Shown here one piece after another: positions 1-11,439 of a stretch of DNA of 64,000 nucleotides. The position numbers and the translations under genes are program-made. Source of the DNA: Tethya wilhelma (lineage: Eukaryota > Porifera > Demospongiae > Tethyida > Tethyidae); contig CAXIPT010000001.1 of assembly GCA_964030475.1 (NCBI GenBank), positions 9,687,510 to 9,751,509 on the forward strand, given 5' to 3'. Position 1 is the stretch's first letter; each line of letters opens with the position of its first letter. Under the pieces are notes generated by a model that saw only the letters and a list, made by a program, of their open reading frames with translations, was not told the origin of the DNA and did no database searches.

Positions 1-317
1 CATGAGTTCACCACTGTCATCATCATTCAAGACTATGATGTGAGGTTGATTATTCTCCTTATCTGAACACTCGCTCACACTGGAGTAATATTTTTTTAAA
101 AATATAGCTATAGAAGGGTGGGGGAGAACATATTCATGTAAGTGGATATTGACTTACAGGAACAATTTTCATTAAGTAAGGAATATCTCGATCTGCTCGT
201 TTTGTTCAGTTTTGTGATAAACAGCAACCTCAAGCAACGGAATGCCATTATGACGAGAGAATGTATACCTGTAATTTACTTATACCTATACTGGACAAAA
301 GATTGTTTTTCTTCTGC

Positions 318-1480
318 ACTCATTTCAAATTGGTTTTCTTTGTAAGTTGCTTCTCTTCTCTCTCAAGTTTCTTTCTTGCTTTCTCTTCTTGGGCCTTTTT
401 CTTTCTTCTAGCTTTTTCTTCAATATTTTGGAGGTTTTCAGTACTTGTTAGGACTTGTTTTGACCCAGGTTTCCCAGGTTGTTCACCTTTGATGTCTACA
501 GGGTGAGAAACACAGAAGATTTGTTGAATGCTGTTGAAAGCCTTTGGCACTGGCAGGATAATTTTTGTCAACAAATTCAGCATTATACATGTTTGCCAAT
601 TTTTTGTATTGTTCATCATGTAAATTGTCTGATTCGAGGGAAATCTGTGTGTATAGCTTCAATTCCAATCTCCTCCTAACTCTTGAGAGTTAGAGTGAGT
701 ATAGGGGAATGAACAGTTGCTCAGCAGGCTCGTTCTTAACACTAAACAGTAAGCTGACTTCTGTCAACAGGAATGAGTAGGGGAATGAACGGTACGTTGC
801 TCAGCAGGCTCGTTCTCAACAATAAACGGTAGTAGCTGACTTCTGTCAACAGGATGAATAATTTTTGTAACCTTAAATACTGATATCATATTTTTGATGG
901 TCATGGATTTTTTTTCCAAGCTTCAGCAAACAATGATGAAAATAACATTCAAGTTACCACAGGACCAAGATTGTTAGTAACATACTGCTGGCAAATTGTT
1001 CTCCATGCAGCTTTTAAAGGGCCCAAAACAACCTTTGTCTAATGGTTGTGTTGCGTGTGTTGTATTGATGAACAGAATAATCTCATGATCGAATGCAAAC
1101 CTGACAGCTTGAGGTGAGTAATGAGAGCCATGGCCATGGATAAACAGCAACAATGGACTCAAAGGAGGAGCGTATCTTAAAAAAATGGGACACCATGCAC
1201 CCAATTTTTACATATATTTCTTGGTCCATCCACCCGCTAGCACTCAAACCGTAAAATATTCCTGGAACTTCCCTATACTGTCATATCTGGGTGGAGAGTT
1301 TTGCAATCCCATACAACCATATATAGGGGGGATTGCAAAGCCTGCTGCACAAAATATACAGCCAACTGTGACAACAGTGACTTGGGTCTTGGTACCGGAA
1401 GTTGTTATGGCAACATTATTGGTACTTTTAGGTGATACCCGTTTCGTCCATAATAAAGATGCAGCCAGGCTTATCATGTA
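318..1480 (-). pseudogene. pogo/Tigger-like transposase relic (DDE_1 superfamily)
   Basis: Three collinear minus-strand pieces resemble the catalytic half of pogo/Tigger transposases. Piece one (about 1477-1244) reads WTKRVSPKSTNN then SGTKTQVTVV and AIPP, the block around the first catalytic Asp. Piece two (1190-974) reads PLLLFIHGHGSHYSP then QPLDKGCFGPFK; families of this type have LLLDGHSSH, so the second Asp appears to be His here. Piece three (about 960-320) keeps VTNNLGPVVT, EPAEQLFIPLY and a Lys/Glu-rich C-terminal tail (QEEKARKKLEREE). Frames change and stops interrupt the pieces, so this is dead. The DNA-binding N-terminus is not visible. Family call is from motif order, not from a search. 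Confidence 0.72.
694..852. repeat. two-copy tandem duplication, about 80 bp
   Basis: The stretch from GGGGAATGAAC to CTGTCAACAG occurs at 694-770 and again at 771-852 with a few substitutions and a small insertion. It lies inside the pogo relic, in the part coding for the C-terminal linker, and is one of the lesions of that gene. Confidence 0.85.
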
Positions 1481-2504
1481 GATTGTACTTTGACAATATA
1501 TGTAACACTGTGCAAACTAAATAAGAAATAATTTTTACATTTATTAGAAGTGCACCCTGTGTGAAATGCACGAGCGCTGCTCAAATTTTGCAGGAAATTT
1601 CCTGCACTTTATGCAAAATGTGAGTGTATGACATAGACTCACATTTTCAATTGTCTGAGGTGCTGCCACTTGATATAGCATTGTTATGACCATTATTATT
1701 GTAAACTTTATATAAAAAATATTTTAACTCCGTATTAAATTCAGAATGTTTTAGATGTAAATATGCTGATTTTAGGTGTTAATAGTTTTCCTTCTCAAAT
1801 GTTTTTTGCATGTTAAAGTAAAATCAAACAATATAATAGATGATTTTGATATAGTGTCTATTGATCCATTCCACCTTTCTTTTCTTATTCTTTGCATCTT
1901 TTACAGTAGTATATTAATATGCGTAGAACAACATGCATGTATAAAAATGTGCGACCACGTGCAGTTTGAATTTGAACGCTTACAAGACACATATGATGAG
2001 CAGTAGAAGCACACTAAGAGAAGGGACCGGGAAGAAAGAAGCTAGATGAGTGTAAGTCTAAGCGTAAAAGTATGTCAAATAGCTGCAACTTGCCACGTGG
2101 TCACAAAGAAAAATTATGCATACGTTGGAGTCAACGCGAAAATAGGAGCGCAAATTGCATTCCAATGATGTATTTTCAACCAATGAAATTTCAGTATTGA
2201 TTTTTGGGCCATTTTTTCAAAAAGTTGCCGCTTCCGTGCAATAGCACATTTACTGCTACTGCCCATCCCGTTCAGTTGTACCATGGTACAGCGGGATTGT
2301 ACTGGGACATACCATGTGTACTTACACTCTCACACACTTATATATACTACGGTACACACTGCATATGTATACCATCATGGTGCCTGTCCCATCCAAATGT
2401 TCCATTCCCTGTTCAGTGTGACCCACGGTATGTGAGAATGGCACTGGGATGTGCACAATCATCATAATACAGTATTACTACAAAATGTAACATTTGAACG
2501 AACA
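1481..2504. other. unassigned AT-rich stretch
   Basis: I see no coding signal here. The only structure noted is an 18-nt perfect palindrome at 1589-1606 (TGCAGGAAATTTCCTGCA). The rest is low-complexity AT-rich DNA. Confidence 0.5.
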
Positions 2505-3080
2505 TTAAAAACCTGCTAATGACAATTTTTCAGTCTCTCGAGAGTTGTGTAAGTCACACAAGTACAGTAGGTAAATGAAGAAAGTATGCTGATCCATTTT
2601 TTGAGTTATCCTAGTATACTTAGACAACCATGAGAAGGTTTGTTCACACACCTCGAAATCTACCTACATGTGTATATAGTATAGTGAACACAAAGACATA
2701 AACGGGCCTGAATTGATCACAAGAAGTATGTACCAAAGCAGGAAAATTTTGGCAAATTGGCGAATAGTACAAAAATTATCCAAATTAAATGTCCCTATAT
2801 AACTTTTGAATTTTAGTGTATATGGATGCTTCAATTGACTATAACGTTTACATGCATACATGCATGTACCTTATCAAGGACTGCTAACCTTGAAGGATCA
2901 CAGTGGTTCTTACACCATGTATCAACATGTCCTTTCATATACATTTTGTCGATAACTATTTCAATAGAATTAAGTTAGCTGTTTACTTTCATCTGTTAGA
3001 GGCTGCCGAGTGGAGTGTCTGCAATATTTCCATGGATGACAGCCATCATCATAGCAAATGATATCTGTATGCAGCAAAAC
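2505..3080 (-). pseudogene. C-terminal exons of a KDZ-like transposase-type protein
   Basis: Two minus-strand exons can be read. The upstream one (about 3075-2871) gives ICYDDGCHPWKYCRHST, then after a one-base frame change NSIEIVIDKMYMKGH, VDTWCKNHCDP and LAVLDK, followed by a GTACAT donor. The next begins after a TAG acceptor near 2664 with EVCEQTFSWLSKYTRIT, FIYLLYLCDLHNS and ends at a TAA at 2505. The order D-G-C-H, K-G-H-x-D-x-W-C, C-E-Q-x-F-S-W matches a widespread invertebrate transposon-borne family that I associate with KDZ-type DDE transposases; that family name is inference. The frame break between the first and second motif blocks makes this copy a pseudogene. Confidence 0.6.
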
Positions 3081-3423
3081 TCAGTGTGCATGAAGCATTA
3101 TTGTATTACTACGCATGCATGCACTGAAATTTTACCTGTTCTCTGAGTGACATTAGGATGTCTCCTGAAATAGTTGTGAATGCATGCATATACACTTGAG
3201 ATATTGACTCACACCCATACAGTTCAGACAAGAGGACTATCACACCACAGGGCCTAATTCCTGCAAGTATGCCTGTTTACGAAGTATATATACTCGTACA
3301 TTAGTGCATAAGATTATGTATGCGGCTACAGCCTCAGTCTATAGAATGTAGTTAAAACAAATTATACGAGCAACTATATAGCTGCATGCATGGATACTGA
3401 TAGCAATTGTGTATAGAGTACCT

Positions 3424-3645
3424 GCTGTTCTGTAATGAAGCTGCTGTTTATCTTTTCGCGAGCCAGCTCAATGAGTTCAATAGAAATATGTGACGAATGT
3501 CCATCTTGAATCAACAATATGGGTCGGGTAGGAGGTATGTTACGGAGAAAGAACTTAAACCATTCAATGAAAAGTTCAGAATTAATCCAACCTGTGTCAC
3601 TATGTACAAAAAGTGTATTTGGTACACAACCATTTCTAGCAATAT
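3424..3645 (-). pseudogene. second pogo-like DDE_1 transposase fragment
   Basis: One minus-strand frame reads NGCVPNTLFVHSDTGWINSE, FIEWFKFFLRNIPPTRP and ILLIQDGHSSHISIELIELA, the canonical LLxxDGHSSH block of pogo-like DDE_1 transposases with the second catalytic Asp intact. No methionine or terminal exon is attached and the flanks are not coding in the same frame, so it is a fragment. It is better preserved than the relic at 318-1480 and its sequence differs, so it comes from another subfamily. Confidence 0.75.
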
Positions 3646-4180
3646 CTTTGCTATCAATATATTTTTATATCTAAATTGCCAGCTTTGTGAGGTTAGTAGG
3701 TAGGTGGATGGATATTGTATCAGCCATTCTGTCACCGATCTTCAAAAAGGAGTGCATCTAAGGTATAGCTTCAGCCATTTGTTGCAAATTAAGGTTGTCA
3801 GTCAAAATTGACCTCACTTTATAAAAGTATGAAGTGCTTATCCCCAGAATGGATCTCCACACATTAAAGCACACCTGTGGGGGAGTTGACTGCACATTAT
3901 CAGCCCTCAATTTAGATGCACAGGGCAAGTCCCTAGTAGATCAAGGAGTTTGCTTGCAGGATGAAGATTCAATTGAGAGATTGATCTAAAGCTAGGTGAG
4001 AAAACCATGGCCTTGATACCAGCTGGTGATTAGAAATCATTTACAACTGGAGATTCCTTAGACTGCTGACAAGACCAACAGCAAGAATTAAGGTGTCGAT
4101 GAATAGTTGAGAGCTGATTGTACAATCTTGATGCATTATAACTTAGTAACAATTACATAGCTATTACTGACTCACCAGAA

Positions 4181-4387
4181 TTACATGTAATTCTGTTTTC
4201 TTGGAGTTGAATGTTTCAAAGTGGCCTGGTCTGTGGTGACAGATTCTGGAGTCTCAGGCTCCTCACTAGTAAAGCTCATGATGAATGACTTCGAATCTTC
4301 AGAGAAACTTAGCATTGGTACACAACTATCTTCTTCATCACTATAACCCAGAATAATGTCTTCAGAAGAACACAAAGTGTCAGCCAT
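4181..4387 (-). CDS. small acidic hypothetical ORF, possible first exon
   Basis: A 68-codon minus-strand ORF starts with MADTLCSSEDIILGYSDEED and is rich in Ser, Glu and Asp. It ends in TAA just before a GTGAGT that could be a splice donor (about 4172). About 280 bp away a plus-strand ORF starts at 4671, so the two would be divergent. I recognise no domain. This could be a real first exon or a chance ORF. Confidence 0.3.
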   Translation of the reverse strand: MADTLCSSEDIILGYSDEEDSCVPMLSFSEDSKSFIMSFTSEEPETPESVTTDQATLKHSTPRKQNYM

Positions 4388-4670
4388 ATCTCAACCTCTA
4401 GCACGTCGTTGATCTTTGAAAATAATATCGCTTTTACGTATGCGTACGGGTATCTATGACCACCTGTAGAAGATATTACGCATGCACTTAGAATTTACTT
4501 CAAAGAATTCATTTTATCACAAAGCGTGAAGAATCTTGAAGATCGGTTTTGTCTCGAGTTTTCTGTTTCAAGCAAGATTCATAAGGTGATAATCATGAGT
4601 GAAGTGTGGCATTTGAGCTGAATCGTGTGAGAGAAGCAAGAAGATATATGTCTATCGTAACAATGGAAGG

Positions 4671-4748
4671 ATGAAAGGTGATGCCAGGAGTGAAGACGCT
4701 GTGTTTAACGCCCAGTTGAAGAATTATGGTGGACAGTCTTTTCTCAGT
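4671..4748 (+). CDS. possible short first exon with GTAAGT donor
   Basis: From the ATG at 4671 the frame stays open for 26 codons (MKGDARSEDAVFNAQLKNYG and six more) and meets a consensus GTAAGT donor at 4749. Its neighbour on the other strand starts at 4387. No downstream exon could be identified. Length and codon content are compatible with a first coding exon but do not prove one. Confidence 0.25.
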
Positions 4749-4775
4749 GTAAGTAAAACTAAACAGTACTGATCA

Positions 4776-4907
4776 AAGTAAATTAAAGCTGGTTTACAGC
4801 AACATGACCAGGTAGATAGGTGTTGACAAGTTTTAAAATTAAGTAAATTAAGGCTGGTTTACAGCAACATGACCAGGTAGATAGAGGTGTGGACAAGTTT
4901 TAAAATA
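4776..4907. repeat. two-copy tandem repeat, period 65 bp
   Basis: The unit beginning AAGTAAATTAAAGCTGG starts at 4776 and again at 4841, with few differences. It lies directly downstream of the possible exon at 4671-4748. Confidence 0.85.
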
Positions 4908-4909
4908 TC

Positions 4910-6445
4910 ATGGATGTATTGGCACTTCAGTAATCTTTGACATGTCTGGAAGGTGTCAATTTGTTACATTCTGCTATTAAACAGATTGATTAGTACCAGT
5001 GTAGTATGCAAAAGACATGGAGAGCCTACATAGGAAAATGACAATTCTTGTTTATACTACAATATGTTATCGCAACTATTATTACGTAATCATTTATTGT
5101 AACATCACGTGATTTGAATGAAGTATTTGACTGAGCGTGGTCAAGTGCATGTCTCAGGTTGATCGGCTCACATCAGGTATATGAGCTGTTCTATGATCAC
5201 GAACAGCAGATATTTCGAACTCTTAAATGGTCCTTCAAGCCGTATTGGATGCCATGGCCAAGTCTGGAGAGTAAAAGCCATATTTAAAAAGAAACAGTTC
5301 ACTGACAGCAAAGAGTGACCTTTAACCCGTGGACCACGTGTTCGGAACTTGAACTTTGAACCCTGAATTGAACTTCATAGTTTTGAAGGAGCTTCGTGCT
5401 CTAAGTTGACAGTTGAACCATGTAAGTCTTCTGTAACCCGTATGATGTCAAGGGTTGATGAATCGATGAGTGCAGAAGAGGGTACTGACATTCCCAAGTT
5501 GAATCTGCTTGAAATGAATATTCATTTTGCATTTTGAGCTCTTCCTCTGACATTGTTTCAATCTTACTGTCACTGTTCAAAACGTATGTAGACCTCCTGC
5601 CTAGCTAACAGTTTCTCTCAAACTTCTTTCAGTAGAATTTGCAACCTATGATGACAATTTCTTTTTTTTCAAATGACCATCAACAATGATGCACCCTAAC
5701 AGTAAAAGATGCACATGAACACCCAATGATATTTCTCCTGTTTCAACCATGCATTTCCCTTCATGATTCTTTGATTGAAATAGGGAAGTTTGGTGACATT
5801 TGCCTCAATTCTCAGTTGGTCACACCTTTTTGTATAGGTTTTGCAAAAAATTTGTCCTGATTTTGGACTAATTTTTATAAAATGTTTTACTCAGAACATG
5901 ATCTCAAAATCCTTAAAGTGATTCTGTGTTCTGTGACATCTATGGCACAAGTAGAGACCAAAATTTCCTATTTTAATTGGCATTAAGTTGAGTAACTAGC
6001 AACAAATAGAAACATGTTACATATGCTAAATGTATACAAAATGGGGTCAAAAAGTGTTGATATTCAATTCTGAATTGCATATTTCTGATTTGAATGACAA
6101 TATCAAAATCCTTAACTCAGGCTTTCATGGAGTGATTCATAAGGATTCTTTTGACATAATTTCATAAAAAATGAAGGTTGTTTACACGAGTATTTTTTAA
6201 GGTATATGGGGACATCTCGGTCAACATACAGAGTATGATACCATGGTTTCTTTTGATCCATTAAGTGCGAATTAGTGCAAGAATTTCTTTACATTATTTA
6301 ACACATAATGGCATCAAAGGCTTGATTAATCAACAACTTGTAGTTGAAATGTCCATTTTCATTGCAAACTTCTCCATACGGCTGTGGGACGAGTTGCTGC
6401 TGATCGAGATTTCTCCCCCATCATGTATACAATGTCTTCCTCATT
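4910..6445. other. no gene recognised
   Basis: AT-rich DNA with scattered short ORFs and no coherent motif, repeat or splice pattern that I can support. Confidence 0.5.
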
Positions 6446-6449
6446 CTAC

Positions 6450-6975
6450 TTCTGGTTCCTGCATGCATGGTATCCTTCAATGTTGGATTTTCTGGTGAAT
6501 TCTTTAACTATTTGGCACCAATTCGAGCCTGGAACATTGTGGTCCTTGCCAATTAATTGCTGGTGGGTGCTCCTGAAGATCACATAATACAGCCTCATTA
6601 TCCAGAGTGACGATAGCGAAATCTGGTGAGTGTGATTTACTTCTAGCAATCTGTTTGGCTGGAGGAGTTTCAAAATGCTGTAGCAAGTGTTTTCTTTTAT
6701 ATGAACGAATTGACTTATCTTCGCACAGAACTGATGCTGGAACTACTTCCTTGAGTGATGTATTTTCTTTGTTACAACACTTGCTGTATATATTTCTGAG
6801 CCTTCCTTTTTTTTGAGAGAGAGTCAATATTAACACACATTACTGGTTCGTATGTGTAGTGTGGCTTGAGGGGGAATGTTATCTGCAAGACTGAATGTTT
6901 TACGTAGCATTCTTTACAGGAAGCTAGTGTATGCTTTTGTTGTTCTTCTGGAGCTAAGCTGGTAGGCATGACTGC
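6450..6975 (-). pseudogene. unclassified coding-like relic
   Basis: Three overlapping minus-strand frames make sense in sequence. The first (6969-6840) has CKECYVKHSVLQITFPLKPH; the second (6836-6504) has NIYSKCCNKENTSLKEVVPA, a basic IRSYKRKH stretch and ETPPAKQIARSKSH; the third (about 6560-6450) has VPGSNWCQIVKEFTRKSN. The frame change near 6830 falls in a run of A/T, as expected of a small indel. I recognise no family. The coding-like composition without a clean frame suggests a decayed transposon gene. Confidence 0.35.
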
Positions 6976-7285
6976 TAGTTTCTTTCAAGTCAGTCCAACG
7001 TCGAAGAAGGTCTTGTCTAGATTGACAACTGAACCACGAATTATAACTGATCTGCATGATCTCTGCCAAGCCCAGAAGCTCTTATATCTGCAACAATCAC
7101 TCACGGATGGTTCTGCAAAGAATGCAATTGAAAGCTTGTCCCACTCAGTCGAACAATACAAGGAGGCTGTAAAATGTCTACAAGAAGGTTACAACTGTCC
7201 TCGCTTGATTAACCAAGCACATGTTAGAGAGATTGACCAGGTCTCAAGGATACACTGTAAAAAGTGTTTAGTAAAATCAACCTAA
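6968..7285 (+). pseudogene. BEL/Pao retrotransposon gag fragment (DUF1759-like)
   Basis: An open frame contains LHDLCQAQKLLYLQQSLTDG, SAKNAIESLSHSVEQYKEAV and YNCPRLINQAHV. The pattern of L-Q-x-L, A-x-x-x-I-x-x-L, a Tyr-x-x-A-hydrophobic step and RLIxxxHV is that of the DUF1759 region of BEL/Pao polyproteins. No protease, reverse transcriptase, RNase H or LTR follows: the frame stops at 7285 and enters AT-rich DNA. It is an isolated fragment, about 27 kb from the BEL/Pao integrase piece at 34131. Confidence 0.65.
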
Positions 7286-7849
7286 AAAATATAGTTAAAT
7301 TTCTTGCAACTGAGGTGACAGACTTAAATGTCGTTTTAACGGTATTTTAAAAGCAGTTATTTTAACAAAATATAGCGATTGTTAAATTGACTATTATAGT
7401 CATTGTTAATTTTACTATTATAGTGATTGTTAAATTTACTAAATGGCGATTGTTGATTTCATTATTATTTATGCTGTAAAAACAACATATTTTTAATCAT
7501 TATTTTAAATGGATTTCTTTTAGTTAAAATCACATTATCAGTCCAGTATTTATAACAATTGTGAATGTTAAATTAACTAATTTTTTTGGTGTAACTGAAA
7601 CTTACATGATTGTATTTTTAACTTTTCAATATTGTCATTATTACAAAGATGAGTTTCAATTCAAGATAAACGCATTGTCACATTGACATGTTGTCAGTTA
7701 GTTTAACAACCTAAATTTAGTGTTACTAAGTATAAGTAAAGACTGAAAGTATAGACAGTTTTATTGTTAAAATTACAAACCCCATTGTAATTGTTACTAT
7801 ACAAAACTGAACATTTAACTTACTAGGTAACAGTTTTAACTAAAACTTT
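7286..7849. other. AT-rich low-complexity stretch
   Basis: Noncoding. It holds imperfect short direct repeats of ATTATAGTGATTGTTAAATT type (about 7375-7450) and long A/T runs. Confidence 0.6.
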
Positions 7850-8480
7850 ACACACCAGTTTCCCTCTGGATGTCAGTGCTAACTGAGAGATAAGTAGAAG
7901 TTTTCTTTTCAACTGAAGGGACACCGAACACATACTCTTGAATAAAGAGTGGGACGGTTTTAGTTGATTTCTCATATTCCAAGTTGAAGATGTAAAAACT
8001 TGCGAACCAGTAGAAGACAGCCTTCACAAATGATGATGTTTGCACAAGAACTTCTTGCTCCACATACACAAAATAAGTTGGTTCACCATCCATCACTTTG
8101 AGCTCGGCAATCCAAGGTGAATTCCTCTGTTCTCGCTTCCCAATTTCTATTGGATCATCAGTAATCTGTACAAAGTAATAATAGATGTATAATATATGAG
8201 ATAGTAACATTGCATGAGATTGTCTTTTCGTGTATACCATCATGCATGTTGCGTATAATATTATACACCATGTATCGCAAACATTTTAATTGTTGTCATA
8301 TAAGGTACATAAGCAATCACGGCTTGTTGACTCACATTGTGGCAGCTGAATATTTCTTTCACCAGAGATTCGTTCTTATCACTGTCATTTTTTTTGAACG
8401 ATGGACATAGTGTGTAGCATAAAACTTTGATAGCTATCTTCTGATTTTCAGAGTGACCTGCATCTGTATAGCATATCATA
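7850..8480 (-). pseudogene. two exons of an uncharacterised transposon-associated family
   Basis: The last exon (about 8166-7850, after a TTTGTACAG acceptor) reads TDDPIEIGKREQRNSPWIAE, EPTYFVYVEQEVLVQTSSFV, KAVFYWFASFYIFNLEY and VPLFIQEYVFGVP, then stops. An upstream exon (about 8470-8335) reads CYTDAGHSENQKIAIKVLCY through LVKEIFSCHN before a GTGAGT donor. The F-x-x-hydrophobic-Y-x-F-N-L-x-Y block followed by a FxxxxVFG helix recurs in uncharacterised repeat-encoded proteins of fish and invertebrates as I remember them, with no assigned function. The N at 8538 and missing 5' exons leave the gene incomplete. Confidence 0.45.
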
Positions 8481-8892
8481 TCATGAGACAGTATTCACTG
8501 AACAATATATGTGTAATATAAGAATGCACACAATACTNACAGTTGATATGTCTGGTGAGTACGCTTTTCCTACACATATTGTCCCAAACCAGACATTGTA
8601 TGGTCGGATAAAACTCAGAAAACAATCTGTCTTCTTGAGCTAACAGTGTGCTTTGATACCTTATTCAATGAGGCATCTGACAGAAAAGAGAAGAAATATA
8701 TTAGACACACTGGGTACACTGTCACATTTTTATCAATTGAAATGGGCTCAAGGGGTATGCCGAACTTCCAGGGTTTTAGGAAAGTAACAAATCTACTCTC
8801 TCTATCCAAAAAACAATCTGTTGATTTATTGCACACTGCATCAAAACAGGCTACTATTGGATCATTTAAAATTTGGTGCAGTAGAAACAGGT

Positions 8893-9025
8893 CTACCGTA
8901 TTTATTCTAATTTATCGGACACTTCTAATTATCCCGGACACTCTGGCAAATAAATTTTTGTGTTCTAATTTAGCGGACAGCAGCAGCAGCAAAAATTAAA
9001 ATGGACTCTAATTTTTCGGACGCAT
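8893..9025. repeat. CGGACA-repeat transposon end
   Basis: TA CCGTATTTATTCTAA at 8895-8911 resembles the terminal repeat of the pogo-type element at 29980. It is followed by repeated (T/C)CGGACA or GCGGACA motifs spaced about 20-30 bases apart. A matching right end was not found before the gap at 9380. Similar CGGACA motifs recur at about 62810-62865. Confidence 0.5.
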
Positions 9026-9379
9026 GGGTACAAGCCAGAAAATTAAACAACAGTGAATAGTACATAGTATTAGTAATGTGTCAGTGTCTTAAATACTAGT
9101 GTTCTGTTAGTTTCTGTAGCTTCTTAAGGTTAGGGGTCACAGTGTGGATATGAATAATTCATGAGCAATGATGAGCTAGAGAATCTGCCCGTATCTATCA
9201 CCAGAACTGGAATGTGGGACTCTTGCGTCTTGAACAGCTTAGCAATCAACTGTTTGTTCTTGGATCACCAACTACTCGGACTTCACAGCTAACCTAGTAC
9301 ATACTACCAAGAATTTTCGCTAGAGCAAATTCTATCCGCCATTTTTTTCTTAGAAAATAAGCAGCTATATCCAGAACAC

Positions 9380-9622
9380 NNNNNNNNNNNNNNNNNNNNN
9401 NNNNNNNNNNNNNNNNNNNNNNNNNNNNNNNNNNNNNNNNNNNNNNNNNNNNNNNNNNNNNNNNNNNNNNNNNNNNNNNNNNNNNNNNNNNNNNNNNNNN
9501 NNNNNNNNNNNNNNNNNNNNNNNNNNNNNNNNNNNNNNNNNNNNNNNNNNNNNNNNNNNNNNNNNNNNNNNNNNNNNNNNNNNNNNNNNNNNNNNNNNNN
9601 NNNNNNNNNNNNNNNNNNNNNN
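9380..9622. other. assembly gap (243 Ns)
   Basis: Unsequenced. It cuts P-element-like copy 1 within its fifth exon; sequence left of the gap does not resemble the corresponding part of copy 2. Confidence 1.
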
Positions 9623-10177
9623 CAATGCCAGTCAACGTTTGGTGACTCAGCAGCATCAAGCTATGCTGTTTAGCTGTGAACCCTTTCCTTTTCTCCACAC
9701 TTGCCTGCCATGCTTTCAAGTAAGGGAGGAACTCTTTCCTTAGAAACTGGAAGGGGAAAAAAGAGACGCCTGAGTAAAAGTGAAGTCATTGCAGCTTTGG
9801 AAAGGCTGTCTGAATGGCTTCCTCTTCAACTTCCCCTCATCGCGTAAAGAGACATTGAGGCAGTCAAAAAATTTGTCTACCTTCATGATGAAGAATGCTG
9901 TCTCAAATGCTTCCTTCCCTTCCGTCAAGTACAGAGCATTTCCAACACTCTCACTGAGCACCTTAATAAAAAAGGAAATGGCAAAATGTATACTCATTGC
10001 TCAGAGAAGACAGAACACACGTACTTGTGCAGCCAGATCAACACGCATCTTGGAGAAGCTGTTCAAGAATACGTGTTCGAACTTCAGCTTGTGGACCAGA
10101 GACAAACCGGTAGCAGCTCCAACATTCTTGTCGTACAGCTTGACAATGTGTCTCCAGCTGATTTCCTGGCCTTGACA
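9623..10177 (-). pseudogene. P-like transposase, exons 3-5 (copy 1)
   Basis: Exon 3 (10177-10025) is 51 codons and joins exon 2 in frame: CQGQEISWRHIVKLYDKN, GLSLVHKLKFEHV, NSFSKMRVDLAAQ. Exon 4 starts at 9961 with VLSESVGNALYLTEGKEAFE and FDCLNVSLRDEG. Exon 5 (from 9746 after TTCCAG) reads FLRKEFLPYLKAWQASVEKR, GFTAKQHSL and LLSHQTLTGI. These follow the order seen in P-element and THAP9 transposases after the second catalytic Asp (the S-K-M-x-V-x-L-A-A-Q step and the SQQTxxGL step). The exon 4 donor is altered compared with copy 2 (GATGTATGT there). The catalytic Glu exon is missing because of the gap. Confidence 0.75.
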
Positions 10178-10260
10178 CTGTAATCAGAAGTAGATGTTTA
10201 ATCATGAAAATATGCTTTGTGGTTCTGTGGTTTTTCAAAAACCATATGTGTTTAACTTAC

Positions 10261-11429
10261 CCATAGATGGCGAGTGCTACTAGCAAAACAGTTCCTGATT
10301 GTCTTCAGCAGGTGAGGAGGGTCCGAGATGAAGTATATCAGTTCTGGTTTTGCTTGAAACACATTCTCTGTTTTGTAGTATGGAGGTGACTGTTGTCCAT
10401 GAAGGCTGAATAGCTTCCTGTTGTTGGAAGCACCATCACACGTGACAGCTAGGACATGAAATCCTGATCGTGTAAGGCGTTCAATAGCCTCCCACAAAAG
10501 AGGAAAGATGTCACAGCCCTTCACTGAGCTAACAGGGAAGCAAGCATATGGGAACATAAGATTTACACAAACCATGAATACGACCAATGACTTTGCAAGA
10601 GGTGGTCGCTTCTTGCCTCCAGTGAGTTGTCGCTCGTGATCAATGAGGTTGTTGGTCACATCACCAAGATCCACGACTCCTGTCAGTGCTCCTGTTGTCT
10701 TGTCAAACACCAGCCCCTCTTTGACATACATCTCATCTATGAAAAGCACCACATAAGGTGACAACCACGTTGGTTTGGTGTGGTGAGCGAGATCGAGCAG
10801 TTGGGATGCTGAAAAGCCAACTCGTGATGGAGCGAAGTGTCTGTAATCTCTCAATGTTCGACCACATGGGAGTTTCACAACACCTGACTTCCGGAGAGTC
10901 TCGTACGCGCCACTCGACTTGTGATGGAGATACAAGCACCACTTTATGATGAGGGAATGCCAACGAACAGACTGTGGTCTACTGGAAGAGAGTGCTGCAA
11001 GCTGCTGCTGCCAAAAAATTGCCTGAAATGACTCCTCTCCATGCTCCTTCAACACAGCATCTGTCATTACAGAGTGGAGGTTTTTGTGCAGATCTGACTG
11101 AAGAGGAATGGAGCTTGTTTCAAAATTCCTCTTGATGGAATTCTGGAGCCTAATACATTGCAGTATTCTTGTTTTCTTACGTAGCTCATCATGTAGCTGT
11201 TTCATACGCTCATCCTTCTCATCACTCGACATGTACCGGTAGTTGGTGTGAGAACTGATTCCGCTGCTGTTCTTCTTCTGGTGCGAGTGTCTGTACAACA
11301 AGCATCAAAGGGTGTTGTCTCTGAACTGCTTGCAACTCTCACAGCACTTTGTTGCTACATTATGTAGCCACATACACCTCACATGCCTCACACAGTTGCT
11401 CTGTTTATCAAGGTAAGCAGTCTGGATTC
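10261..11429 (-). pseudogene. P-like transposase, exon 2 (RNase H-like catalytic core, copy 1)
   Basis: P-type transposases cut both ends of their element through an RNase H-like D-D-E core. Exon 2 begins after a TATAG acceptor with GIQTAYLDKQSNCVRHV and a CxxC-type pair (KCCESCKQF). Then come SSDEKDERMKQLHDEL, RTLRDYRHFAPSRVGFS, the first catalytic Asp in VLFIDEMYVKEGLVFDKTTG, the LTGVVDLGDV strand and the second Asp in VTCDGASNNRKLF; it ends at a GTAAGT donor at 10260-10255. A TGA at 11307-11305 replaces the CAA present in copy 2, so the copy cannot make full-length protein, although 349 codons downstream are open. Human THAP9 and Drosophila P share the DEM..VFDK..G signature. Confidence 0.88.
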
Positions 11430-11439
11430 CTATATTATG

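Noticed and set aside
9294..9719. 141-codon minus-strand ORF
   Set aside because: Most of it is translated gap (Ns). Only its first part belongs to P-like exon 5.
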